A stretch of DNA of 64,000 nt from Ambrosia x helenae (lineage: Eukaryota > Streptophyta > Magnoliopsida > Asterales > Asteraceae): contig CM061223.1 of NCBI GenBank assembly GCA_030844895.1, positions 33,389,435 through 33,453,434 of the forward strand. The letters run 5' to 3'. Of this stretch, positions 1 to 10,604 are shown one piece after another. The notes below the pieces were generated by a model. The model had not been told where the DNA came from and ran no database searches. It worked only from the letters and a program-made list of their open reading frames with translations. Within the stretch, counting starts at the first letter, position 1. The number at the start of each line of letters is the position of its first letter. The position numbers and the translations under genes were made by a program.

Positions 1-1882
1 ATCATAATCAACTTGTTCTTCCTCTTTTTCTTCTTGCTCCTCAGTTCCCTTCAACTGTGGTGCTTTAGAATAAAGATCATCTATCAACTTTCTCATATCT
101 TTATTCTCTGCCTCAATCAACTTTATTCTTTTTGTGTTTCTCTTCCTTCCAGTCTTCAACATTTTGTTTTCAATTTCAAGTTTCTTAGTCTTTTCATCTA
201 GCTCATCTTGATTAGCTTTAGAAGACAACACAATCTTTAACATATCACTTTCATTTTCCTTCATTTGTCTAATCTCCACCTGTTGTTGATTGAACGCTTT
301 CATAACATTTGCAATCTGTCTATTTACAGCTTCCATAACATCACTTGAACTGTAACTTGAGGAGTAGAACTTGATTCTGCACTTGGTTTAGCACTCTTTT
401 TCTTCGTTTCCTCTAAAACATTCTTCAAAGTTACTGAAATGTTTTCAGGATTCAATTGAGATGCAGGATCAGTAGTCACAACTTCTTATACAATCTTCTG
501 CTTTTTGGTGATTGAGGGTGCTGCTGGTGATGTTACTTTTGAACTACCAACTGCTAGAACTTTCTTTCCTTGAAGCAACAAGTCAATTTCTCTGTTTCTT
601 TTACTTCTTGGTGGTTCTCTTTTGGACATCTTTTTACCTCTACCTCTCTTTACTTTGGCACCAGTAACTGGAGAACCTTGAAAATCATCAACATCTAAAG
701 TAAATTCATGTTCCTCTTCTGGTAACACTCTCTGTCTCTGCTCTTCAACAACCTTATCCATTGCATCAGGTGTACTAATCTAAGTGGACTTAGGATTAGT
801 AACCTTAGCTGTTTCAGTTGCAGAGTCCCACTCAGCATCTTCTTCAGTTTCCTCTGAGTCTTCAACAGAGTCCTCGTCAATAAGCAAAGTTTTCAACTTT
901 CCTTTTGCCTTAGACACCTTCTTTGTCTTCATTTCTTTCTCAACTATCACTTATTTTCCTTTACCTGATTTAGCACCTTTGTTGATTACTTGACGTTTCC
1001 TTTTAGCACCTTTATCAAAGGGCTATCAGAATCTGAATCACTGTTATCATGCCTCACTTTATCCTCTCCTGGATCCTTATAAGCAACCGAACTTAAGTGT
1101 CCAAATAAACGCTTATGAGGTGGCTTTTCTGCATCAGATACTCCCTTATACGTCTTCATTCGATTCAAAGTAGCATGATTCATGTGAATTTGATTGACTA
1201 TTTGCAATGGATCTCTCTTCAACTCTTTGTACTTGATATCAAAAATCATTTGTAGAAATCTAGGATACATCAAGAATTTATCTCCCTTCAAACCTTGAAG
1301 TACTTCAATCATGTGATGAAATATCCTCCCAAAAACATTAAACGGCTTGTTCAGAATTAGAGCAACCACCAAAGAACATAATGATTTCCTCAGCACATCG
1401 TAACTTCTACTCACTGGTCCGAAAACATGTAGTATCACGTGCAGTAAATACTTGTACTGTGGACACAGCTTAGCCTGGTGCAACAAACAGTCAGTGATTG
1501 GACCACTGTACTTCATTCTGAGAAAACATTTACGCTGCTCAGTACAAGATAGTTCAATTGGATCACTAGGAGAATCTTGTAGCTGCAATGCTTCTCTGAT
1601 ATCTTGTTCATTGACAAGCACCATCTGTCCTTGAATTCTGCTTTGAATGCATGCCTTGTTCTCCCAAAAGGTTATAGCAGCTTTCTCCTAAAATTCGACT
1701 TGATGATCTTTATAAATCGTCATCGGTTGAGCAATGGCATAAACAACTCTTTATCTCTTCAGAAAGTCTACAATCCTAGAAAATTCTTCATATTTTCCAA
1801 CTGGTCCAACATATGCACAACAGTTATCTTTTTGCTCAAAATTCAATTCTTTTGCTGCTTCCTGCTGTAGCTGTTCAGCCAT
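1..1882 (-). pseudogene. Copia element A, third ORF (ORF3) downstream of pol; partial and broken
   Basis: Reading leftwards from an ATG at 1882, the product begins MAEQLQQEA and runs off the left edge. A well-kept block (1624-986) contains QRKCFLRMKYSGPITDCLL, a hydrophobic stretch and LMYPRFLQM. A Lys/Ser/Asp/Glu-rich tail follows. The same protein occurs in element D (32859-36408) and, diverged, in element B (39265-42601). It lies after RNase H and before the 3' LTR, the place of the env-like ORF of SIRE/Maximus copia elements. Stops and frameshifts occur near 1711, 1660, 980 and 780. Proteins of this type in Asteraceae genomes are, to my knowledge, often auto-annotated as longin-like or hypothetical. 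I see no catalytic motif and assign no function. It is not a host gene, because its position relative to pol repeats in three elements. Confidence 0.75.
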
Positions 1883-1962
1883 TTTAATTTGCAAAAACAA
1901 TCAAGCAAACATAAAAATACGTCAATTCGGATAAAACTTCAAAAATGGTCAAAAACTCATCT

Positions 1963-2071
1963 TCATTCGACCTTTCAAGGGATCGAATGAGTTTGAATTG
2001 TATCGAATGAACATAAAACTCGTTCATTCGACCTCAAATTTCTTCATTCGACCTTTCAATATGGTCGAATG
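1963..2071. repeat. TTCGACC/GGTCGAA motif cluster 1
   Basis: Several CATTCGACC and (G)ATCGAATG/GGTCGAATG motifs lie in about 110 bases. They pair into short hairpins, for example CATTCGACC near 2044 with GGTCGAATG near 2062. The same motif recurs in untranslated parts of most copia elements of the window. Confidence 0.7.
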
Positions 2072-2528
2072 GACCTTTTTGAAATTTGAAATGATGAATT
2101 CTCTGTTTAATCCTTTTTAACCATCCATTTTGTTTACAAAACATCCTAACATGAATGACTTACACAAACTAACCATCAATTATAATAACCATTCAATATT
2201 AGTTGGTTTTCAATTGAATCAAGGGTTTGAATAATCGATTATCATTAACAATAATGTTAAACCCTTGAATCTGTGATATTGTCCCCCTAAAATTAACGAA
2301 TATCGAATCCTTATGGTCAATTTGTACAAACAAACAGTTTAAATCCATGAATTTTGATCCTAAGGTTCGGTTTATAAGAACATCGATTCTGATCTGATTA
2401 TGCAACCATTACCTGTGAAATTGGCATAGAAATGATCAAAATAACATAGGGAACAATAATCAAAGGTCTAAAAATCAAGGGCAACAACAGTGGGTTTAAG
2501 TTGAAAAATCTGAGAAAATTTTTGTGGG

Positions 2529-2746
2529 GTTCGAATGAGGTGAAAGATATATATAGACATGCTCCATTCGACCCTTGCAGGGTTCAAATGAGAAGCTTTC
2601 ATGTTCATTCAACCTATTGAACGGTCCGAATGAAAATGAAAGGGGTTCGAATGAAAACTTTTCAAATAACCACTCTCATTCGACCACTGAAAAGAGTTCG
2701 AATCAAGCCTCAGAAACACATTCGACCTAACGAAAGGTCGAATAAG
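2529..2746. repeat. TTCGACC/GGTCGAA motif cluster 2
   Basis: About ten motif copies occur in both orientations: GTTCGAATG, CATTCGACC, GGTTCAAATG and GGTCGAAT. Spacing is irregular at 15-35 bases, so this is not a simple tandem repeat. It is in the transcribed but non-coding part of element A. Confidence 0.7.
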
Positions 2747-3178
2747 GATCTGAAAAATTGAAAATTTCACCAAATGTAAAATTCGATTCCCGTTTTATCA
2801 TTTTAAACCATTTAAACCTTCAAATTTTCAAAATTTCTCATCTAAATGATACAAAAATCAAAATGGTTGTCAAACTTCAGAAAATGATCATTATTCAACA
2901 TCGGTTATCGAAAATAACGCAGAAATGTAAAAAAATTTAATTTTCTGAAATTTATGATAAAACACACCAAAAATCTTTTTGAGTTTTTGTATATGAACTG
3001 AATCAACAGAAAGCAATAAACTTTTTGTGATTTTCCGGTAAGAGGATCATATCAGTTTATGAGAGATCACATCACACCGTTGTTCTGTTTCGTTTTAACT
3101 ATACTGACAGTGTAACTTGGCAATTGCTGATATTGTTATCCATATAAGCTCACATGCAGACCGTTATGCAGTGCTTTA

Positions 3179-5887
3179 TGTGACAACCGTCACCCTCAGT
3201 TTTACCAAGATTGTCAACTATAGTCCTTCATGAATTGTGCCTACACATACGTAAATTGAAACGTTATTTAAATTGGATTTTATAGAATTGTTCATTTTTA
3301 AGTTTGTTTGGTTTTGTTAATTAATAAATAAAGTTTAAAAAAAAAGTTTTAGGTTATTAAAGTTAAAAGTTGGGTTAGTTTAGTTAATTTATCAAAGAAA
3401 AACTAAGCAAGTTAACAATAATATCTAACCTAGTTAAAGTCAAGGGACCATTCCTGCCAAAGTATGAAAATTTCAAATAAGCAAATCCCTCCATCCTGAC
3501 CTCCTCGTTTTTCCGGCAAGTAGTCGCCGGCGGCGACTTATTTTTCCGCCAACCCTATAATCTGGTGTTTAACACCCATGTTAACCCATTTTAATGATTG
3601 TTAGCGTTTCTCCATCATTTACGAACGATTATAAGGATCATAAATTGATATTATCATGACTTAGTCGGGTTTAATTTGGTGTAACCGTCGAGTCATAAAC
3701 AAGAATCAAACTTACGTTTTTTTTTTGTTGAACAATATAAACTGATCATTCTAAAGTGTTCACAAGACCTTACCCATCATAAACCCACTTTAAAATGTTC
3801 CCAAACTCAATTAAACTGCTCGCAATTTGGTTCGAAAATGTCGAACTACACATGTTGTTTTCGATCTTAATATTCATTGTAAATCCGTTTTTTATGATGT
3901 CGCTTTGTTTATTATTTGTTCCTGATCAAAAGCCCTATGATTTTCAAGATGTAACAGTCGTAATCGGATGTAATTGAATTGGGTCTAGGGTTAGGGTTCA
4001 TAAGGAGAATTGGGGAAGAAGATGAGTTTTGAGTAATTTGTTAAATATTTTCTTTTTCAACATTATTACAAGAGTATCATAGTGGTGTAGTGGTTAGTGA
4101 TGCATGTTGAGACAAAGGGGACCCGGGTTCGAACCCAGGCAACCCCATCATCGTTTTTTATTTATTTATTTGTTTATTCTTTTTATGAATATTATTATAA
4201 TCATAAAAACTTATAATATTAATAGTAAATTCATTTTGGCCCAAAAAAATTATCAAAATTTAGGAGTAGACTCTTGACACCTCATAGAAAATTATCAACT
4301 TTTTATTTTCTGGAAAATACTTTATTTCGTAATTTTTATCAATTTAATTTTTTAATCATATTTAATTGATTAAAAATTCATTTTTAATGATTTTTATCTT
4401 AAAATTTTTAATAAATTATTTCTAATCATCAGGAACTAAAATAAAAATTATTGGTTCAGAAAACATTTATTTTTATTGATTTTACTATTTTTAATCAGTT
4501 AAACATGATTTAAATTCATTAAATCAGTTTTAAGTGCAAATAAATTGAGTAAATTTAGGAGAAAATTAGTTTCATTCATTTACATCAGAAAGCATTCATT
4601 TTCTATAAAAATAATATTTTTGGATCATATTTTGTATTTTTAGTCTTATTTATGTTTAATTAGACATGATTAATCATTTATTTATTTATATTATTTAACA
4701 TCTATTTTATAAATACTTTTCTTATAAAATAAAAATATTCTTATGTTTTAAAGTCTTAATCCTCATTTGTTTGGATCATTGTATAACTCATAATAATTAT
4801 TCAAATATTAATGATTATTGTATTTATTTACAATAATTTAGTTAAATATATTAACTAAATTATTTTGTGTTAATTATTCAAACATATTTTTATCTAAATA
4901 TTCAATTGAATTATATTACCTAAACCACATCTACAAACTTTGGCATATTATTTTTGAAATACAACTTTTATATTAATTCAATTTATCATAAAAACTTTGA
5001 TTCCCAAATCGACTTAGCAAACCCTAATGCCTTAGAACTCTAGATACCCTAGACTTTTAAGACATTTCAATTATTAGTATTCTTATATGTTATACATTAT
5101 AGGCAGAATTCTTCAAAATTCCCATTTCTTAACTCACCTTAGCTTAAGTTGGATTTTGATCGCTTTCGCAAACTGTGAGTATATCTTTCCCCTTTTTCAT
5201 GTCTTACACTTTTGGGGTGACTCATGTACGCTTATTACCTCACTCACTTAATCATGTTTTATTCTATATTCACAATCGCAATTCATGTATGTGTTTTACT
5301 TGTTGATCGCTGATAGTATGTACTTACGACCTTAATCATTAACCTGGTGTGTGCCTAGCATAGCAACAAATAGTACTATGGTATATACCCCTTGTTGACT
5401 TACTTGTTCGAGTTAAGTCCTTGGTTATTGTTATGTGTATGCTACATTGTCTTGTCGCCTACTATATATAATGATACTTATGAGCGAATACTATATATAT
5501 GATTCTTGATTCTTGATTCTTTAAGGTTTGATTTTGGGTGGCATCTATACACAGCTTGAACACTAAATTATAGACAGTATAACACATGAATTGCGAAAAT
5601 CTTTTTCTACTATATTTATTCAAACAGCGTATGCTCACCAATACATTTTGTATTGACATATACTATTTTCGTACATGTTTCAGGTTATTTATGAGATGAC
5701 TTTAAGCTTTTGGAATTTCACTTAGATTTTGAATTCATTTAGTTGGCATTTAGAATAATTGTATTTCATTTCAATGTAATAAACTATTTAATCAATGTAT
5801 CAATTTTTACACTTTTAGTCCATGAGCTATTGAACAATCGTCATTACGTGATACCTCAATGTTTCCGCCATCGGTTGGGGTGTTATA
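3179..5887 (+). mobile_element. Solo LTR of a gypsy (Tekay-like) retrotransposon, 2.7 kb
   Basis: The segment starts TGTGACAACCGTC, ends GGTTGGGGTGTTATA and is flanked by an exact 5-bp duplication, CTTTA (3174-3178 and 5888-5892). Element D lacks this insertion at the same point of its spacer, which defines the ends independently. There is no coding capacity, PBS or PPT inside, so it is best read as a solo LTR left by LTR-LTR recombination. Near 5635 it has the ATGCTCACCAA...TTGACA type of stretch also found in the other large gypsy LTRs here. The terminal TA instead of CA looks like decay. Confidence 0.8.
4081..4146 (+). repeat. tRNA-like SINE head or tRNA pseudogene fragment
   Basis: A box-A-like GTAGTGGTTAGTG is followed about 35 bases later by the box B GGTTCGAACCC (4126-4136) inside a plausible T-arm. 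The 3' acceptor-like CAACCCC has no complementary 5' strand, so this is not a working tRNA. A T-rich stretch with TTTTTT follows, as at RNA polymerase III terminators. It sits inside the solo LTR, so it inserted there or is part of that LTR. Confidence 0.4.
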
Positions 5888-5892
5888 CTTTA

Positions 5893-6714
5893 AACCGATA
5901 CTATTATGTATAGTATAATCTGATTCACCCGTGGTTCCCACACACACGACTTACTCCTGTATCAAGGAGTTTTGCAGAAAGATTCATTGTAACGAGTGAT
6001 TATGTTGTTGTTATCCGTATTTACAAGGTATGAGGCATAGAGGTGTACAGGTCAGCAAATCAATGTAACAGAGTAACATGTGCACTCTACCAGGTTAAGG
6101 TCTTATATCTATCATGATTTGCATCAGTGATTAGATTCGATGCATCATATAATCTTTGATTATCATAACACATTTAAAGTTCCTCAATTCGGTAACCTTA
6201 GGTTTTGGCCTTAAAGCTCTTTTCATTAAGATACCCTGCCTGATCTAGGTCCGTATATCAATACGACAAAAGATCAAATAAGCTATTCCAGATAACAAAC
6301 AATATAACGGCCCGAAACCTTCGATTTTGTACAAACCCTATCAAACGAAATTACGGTACCAAGACCATATGCCCATGAGGTGTTCATCCACATAGTAAAT
6401 TGTTCGATATGTATGTATCAGACACGCAGTAATAAGCCTACGAAGCCTATCAACGCATCACACAAAGTCAACACTTATCAAGCATTTGACTTTTCATTTC
6501 TTTAGAATGCGATAGATCCTCACTAATGTACTACCATTTTCCCTTTTACTCCATGAAAAATCATTTTTGGTTTTCTGATTTTTATTGTTTTTCAAATTTT
6601 TCAATGTTTTTGGTTTTCTTAATAAAATGCTCCCCCTGAAATCAAAAACATATTTTTGGATTCTTAATTTTTGAAAGCATAAAACAAAATAAAATTGACA
6701 AACCGATGTGAAGA
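5893..6714 (-). other. Element A spacer directly after pol
   Basis: No gene is seen. It matches, reversed, the stretch after pol in element D (30021-30930), including the blocks around 6340-6440 and 30340-30440. Before the solo LTR arrived it was continuous with 1883-3173. Confidence 0.6.
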
Positions 6715-8270
6715 TCAGTCTTGTTTTTCTTTAATACCATTAGCTTTGAGTAAAAATTCATATGTTGATTTGTCAAAAGCTTTGGTAAAAAGATCAGCTC
6801 TCTGATAATCAGTGTGGATTTTGACCATATCAACCAGACCTTTAGCATAGCAATCACGAATAAAATGATATTTGATTTGGATGTGCTTAGCCTTGGAATG
6901 ATTAACAGTGTCTTTAGTGAGTGCTATGGTTGCTTCATTATCGCAATGAATGGGGGTTTTAAGAAATTGCAAACCGTAGTCGGGCATCTGATGTTGAATC
7001 CATAAAACCTGTGAACAGCAACTCGAGGCTGACACGTGTTCGGCTTCACAAGTGGATAGAGCAACTACTGTCTGCTTTTTGCATTGCTAGGTCACGAGCC
7101 CGCTCCCCAGAAATTGACATCCAACCGTTGTAGATTTGGCGTCAATATCACAGCCTCCAAAATCTGCATCACTAAAAGCAACAAGGTCAAAATTATCATC
7201 ATTAGGGTACCATAGTCCACACGAGGGACAACCCTTCAGATGTCGTAGGATTCTCTCGACAGCTGTAAGGTGACTCTGTTTCGGCTTCGCTTGAAATCTA
7301 ACACAAAGACATGTAGCAAACATTATATCCGGCCGGGATGCAGTCAAATACATCAATGATCCGATGATGGCTCTATATGTAAAGGGGTTTGTGAGCTCCC
7401 CCTTAGCATCAACACCAATCCCATGATTAGGTTGTATGGGAGTATCAAGCGGTTTCGAATCCTCCATCTAGAATTGGCTAAAGACTTCCGAAACGTATTT
7501 TGTCTAGTTGATGAAGATCCCCGTTGGCAATTGATCGACTTGCAATCCCAGAAACAATTGCATCTCTCCCATTGAGCTCATCTCGAACTTTTCCTACATA
7601 ATCTTTTCAAATTCCCTGCACAGAAGTTCATTAGTAGAATCAAATATAATGTCATCAACATAAATTTGCACAAAAAGCAAGTCACCATCTTTTCGTTTTG
7701 TGAACAGGGTACCATCTACCAATCCTCGTTAGAATGCTTTGGAGAGAAGACATGTGCTGAGCTCCTCATACCACTGTCTTGCTGCTTGGTGTAAACCATA
7801 CAAAGCTTTGTTCAGCTTGTAGACCTTATCCCGGAGGATAGGATCCTCAAAACCTGGTGGTTGCCCGACATATACTTCTTCATTAACCACACCATATAGA
7901 AAATCACTCTTTACATCCATCTGATACACCTTGAACTTCATGTAAAAAGCTTACGCAAGAAACATTTGAATTACTTCAAGCACGCAACTGGTGCATAGAC
8001 TTCATTGTAATCAATTCCTTCAGTTTGACAAAATCCTTGTACCACCAATTGTGCTTTGTTTCTGATAATTACGCCTCGATCATCTTTCTTGCACTTAAAC
8101 ACCCATTTTGTGCTTATCTTCTTTTTGTCTGGTGGTAAATCGGTCAGCGTCTAGACTCCGAGTTTCTGAAACTGTTGTAATTCTTGCTGCATCGCTTCAA
8201 ACCATGATTCGTGTAGTAAAGCATCCTTGTATATTCTTGGTTCAAACTGCGAAACATAACAAGAAAAAGA
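6715..8270 (-). pseudogene. Copia element A reverse transcriptase and RNase H, broken
   Basis: Reading leftwards: RT N-terminal part around 8140-7950, then VYQMDVKSDFLYGVV and KALYGL (7941-7729), the catalytic box IYVDDIIF near 7650, MYLTASRPDI (7467-7087), and the RNase H end with IHCDNEATIALTKD and the copia-type DLFTKAFD close (7035-6715). At least four stops or frameshifts break it, near 7950, 7730, 7590 and 7480, so no single protein can be made. It is the 3' end of the gag-pol frame of element A. The matching region of element D is 28533-30020. Confidence 0.88.
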
Positions 8271-8504
8271 CCAATCATTTTGACAACCTGATTTCTATAT
8301 TTTGGCATATAGTTCAAGAGCTCGAATGTTATCATGTGAAGTTGCACGTCTGAGTTGACCACGAGTCATCACACTGCTTCCAGGATCACCAATAAACTGT
8401 TCTAGCAGGTGAATATGATGAATCCGAGATTCCGGATGATCAGAAACAGGAATCACCGCTTGAACATTCACATTCTCTGCCGTCTCCAGATTGTTACCCG
8501 TATT
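8271..8504 (-). pseudogene. Element A integrase-RT linker
   Basis: The linker between integrase and RT is poorly preserved. The end of the Ser/Glu-rich stretch and a region matching element D 28240-28530 can be followed, with a stop near 8505. No motif of its own is visible. Confidence 0.5.
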
Positions 8505-9503
8505 CTATGAAGATGGAATATCTGGATTAGGGTTCACTGGTGATGATACTATAGCATTATCCATGACCGCTTCACTAGTAACTTCTTCCTCGTCTTCCGA
8601 CTCAGAAGAATCAAGTGTTGTTGAAGCTTCCTGGAAAATTTCTTTTTCAATGGCAGGAGCATTGGTATCATTAGAAGCTGCTGCTGGAGGAGTTACGGTG
8701 ATCGGATGCACAAACTGTGAAGTTACTGCATTCTCACACTCGTAATACAATCGTAAAACAGCTTCTTCAACCAAGCTTTCTAGATTGAATGACTCAAAAA
8801 GTTCTTTGTAGTCAAACATCCAATCGGGCCCACTTCCTTGAACATTCTGAGTATAGTGTTGAACGTCAACATTCGCCCACTCTTCTACTTGTTTAGTTCT
8901 TTTGTTACATACGCGTTTAAGTGAAGTCGCGTATCCAACAAAATAACCTTCTTCAGCTTTCGATCCAAACTTCTCATTAGGATTCAACATCGTACATGGC
9001 GCCCGGAATGGTTCGAGAAACTCTAAGTTCAGCTTTCGTCTGTTAAGTAGTTCATATGAAGTCTTTCCAAACTTCTTCACTGTCAACACACGGTTCAATG
9101 TATAACATGTTGCATGAATAGCCTCGTTCTAGAACATAACCGGGAGATTAGAATCTACAAGCATAGTTCATGCCGCTTCGATTAGAGTCATGTTCTTTCT
9201 TTCTGCAACATCGTTATGTTTTGGAGTGTATGGTGCACTGTACTCATGGTGAATACCCTTTGTTTTGCACAACGCATCCATCATAGAATTCTTAAACTCC
9301 GTCTCGTTGTCACTTCTGATACGTTTGATCTTCAAACCATAGATATTCTCCAACCGGGTAAACAGAACTTTCAAGTTGTTAAAAGTTTCGCTTTTATGTT
9401 GCATGCACATCACCCATGAGAATCTTGAGTAATCATCAGTAACCACAAGACAATAAAGATATCCGTTGATACTCTTATGCTTAACAGGTCCAAATAGGTC
9501 CAT
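8505..9503 (-). pseudogene. Copia element A integrase
   Basis: The core reads HMDLFGPVKHKSINGYLYC, then VVTDDYSRFSWVM, KRIRSDNETEF and AERKNMTLIEAA, giving the D,D,E triad (9503-9168). A stop near 9132 separates it from the C-terminal part TVKKFGKTSYELLNRRKLN (9098-8505), which ends in an acidic Ser/Glu linker. Two usually invariant positions differ: ETEF for the common GTEF, and KHNDV for the common QQNGV. The GAG-pre-integrase zinc domain expected just before it is missing. The copy is dead. Confidence 0.88.
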
Positions 9504-9525
9504 GTGTAAACGCTCAAGTGGAAAT

Positions 9526-9981
9526 TCAACCGTGATTACTTTCTTGGGTTTGTGGGAATCCTTGTGTTGTTACTTGACCCTGATTTGTGGTTGCCTTGCT
9601 CATGTCAAGAATATACAGATTGTTCACTCTTGGAGCTTTAAGCATGATCCACTCTTTTGGTATAACGAAACCAAGATTCAATATGTAGCAAGATTTATCA
9701 TCAAAATGTATAGAAAACTTCTTGTCACAGATTTGACTGACACTCAGCAAATTATAATATATCTGCTTCACATAAGATATTCGTTCTAAACTCACAATCC
9801 CATTGCTAACACTTCCTTCCATTGTTATGAAACCTCCTTTATTTCCAGCGAATGCTACATACCCTCCATTAATATTATTGATATCAAAGAGTAAAGACAT
9901 ATTACCGGTCATGGGCCCAGAAGCTCCACTGTCGACAATCCAGAGACTGCTAACAGGGCCAACTGGAGCTCCATGCACCAA
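9526..9981 (-). pseudogene. Copia element A aspartic protease
   Basis: LWIVDSGASGPMTG holds the catalytic DSGA triplet, followed by the usual copia protease blocks FAGNKGGFI and ISYVKQIYYNLLSVSQICD. The frame continues to YILDMSKATT and then stops. Directly after it the integrase starts in another frame, so the His/Cys pre-integrase stretch has been lost by deletion. The strong match of the core makes the assignment safe. Confidence 0.85.
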
Positions 9982-9992
9982 TCACAACACAG

Positions 9993-10604
9993 TTAATTTT
10001 TACGAGGGACCCAAGCCTTTGTGGTCTTGGGTCTTTGAGTGTTAACATTCATAGAATCCTTATCACAAAGATTCTTTTCAACCAGTTTTGAATCAATCTT
10101 TTTCTGATTGTTCAAAACTTCTTCACTCTTAACTTGAACCTTAGAAGATGAAGTAGAAGCACCCGGAGAACCTTTTGGTGTCCAAGTTTGTTCTGAACGT
10201 TTAAGAATCCTAATTTGAGGTTGTTTAACCTCAACAGGTTTCTTTGTATCGTTCTTAAATGAAACTTTCTTGGCAACCTTATCTGATTTAACAGATACAG
10301 GTCCAACTGATGACTTAACAGCAGGTTTTGGGTAAACCTTTTGTTTATCATTAGTCGAGTTCACCATTGGTTTCTTCAGTTTCTTCTCCATGGCAATTCG
10401 GTTTCTATTGTCATAAACAATCGAATGGTTTTCCCTCTTTGGATTAAAACAGTTTTGATTGTAAAACTGTTGTCTTCGAGGGTAAAATTATCTTTGTGGA
10501 AAAGACTATCTATGAGAATAACCATCAAGCGAATTCCTCTGAATCTGTGTGCTCTTAACCTCATGCCTTTTGTGTCGCACATATGGGAAGTGAGCAAGTG
10601 AATG
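9993..10604 (-). pseudogene. Element A gag C-terminal part, left of the gypsy insertion
   Basis: A Lys/Pro/Ser-rich gag tail ends KTTKAWVPRKN (10391-9993), the usual lead into copia protease. From 10604 rightwards the gag frame is cut by the gypsy element and resumes at 21883. The break falls just after a zinc knuckle start, CYKCRERGH, on the other side. A frameshift near 10390 separates the two parts shown here. Confidence 0.7.

Larger units (their letters stand above)
1883..3173 (-). other. Element A spacer between pol and ORF3 (ORF3 leader)
   Basis: No gene is visible. The segment aligns by eye with the pol-ORF3 spacer of element D (about 31611-32858), including the stretch around 3000-3090 that matches 31612-31710 in the opposite orientation. 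It is rich in TTCGACC and GGTCGAA motifs. The element D copy has a splice-acceptor-like TTTTGCAG just before ORF3; here the matching site reads TTTTTGCAAA, so its AG is lost. Confidence 0.6.

Noticed and set aside
986..1624. Host vesicle protein (longin-like) gene
   Set aside because: The same ORF stands after pol in three retroelements; no longin motif can be confirmed by eye.
4081..4153. Functional tRNA gene
   Set aside because: Box B and a T-arm are present but the acceptor stem does not pair and the anticodon arm is not clear.
8491..8745. 84-codon ORF on the plus strand
   Set aside because: It is the antisense of the Ser/Glu-rich linker of copia A integrase.
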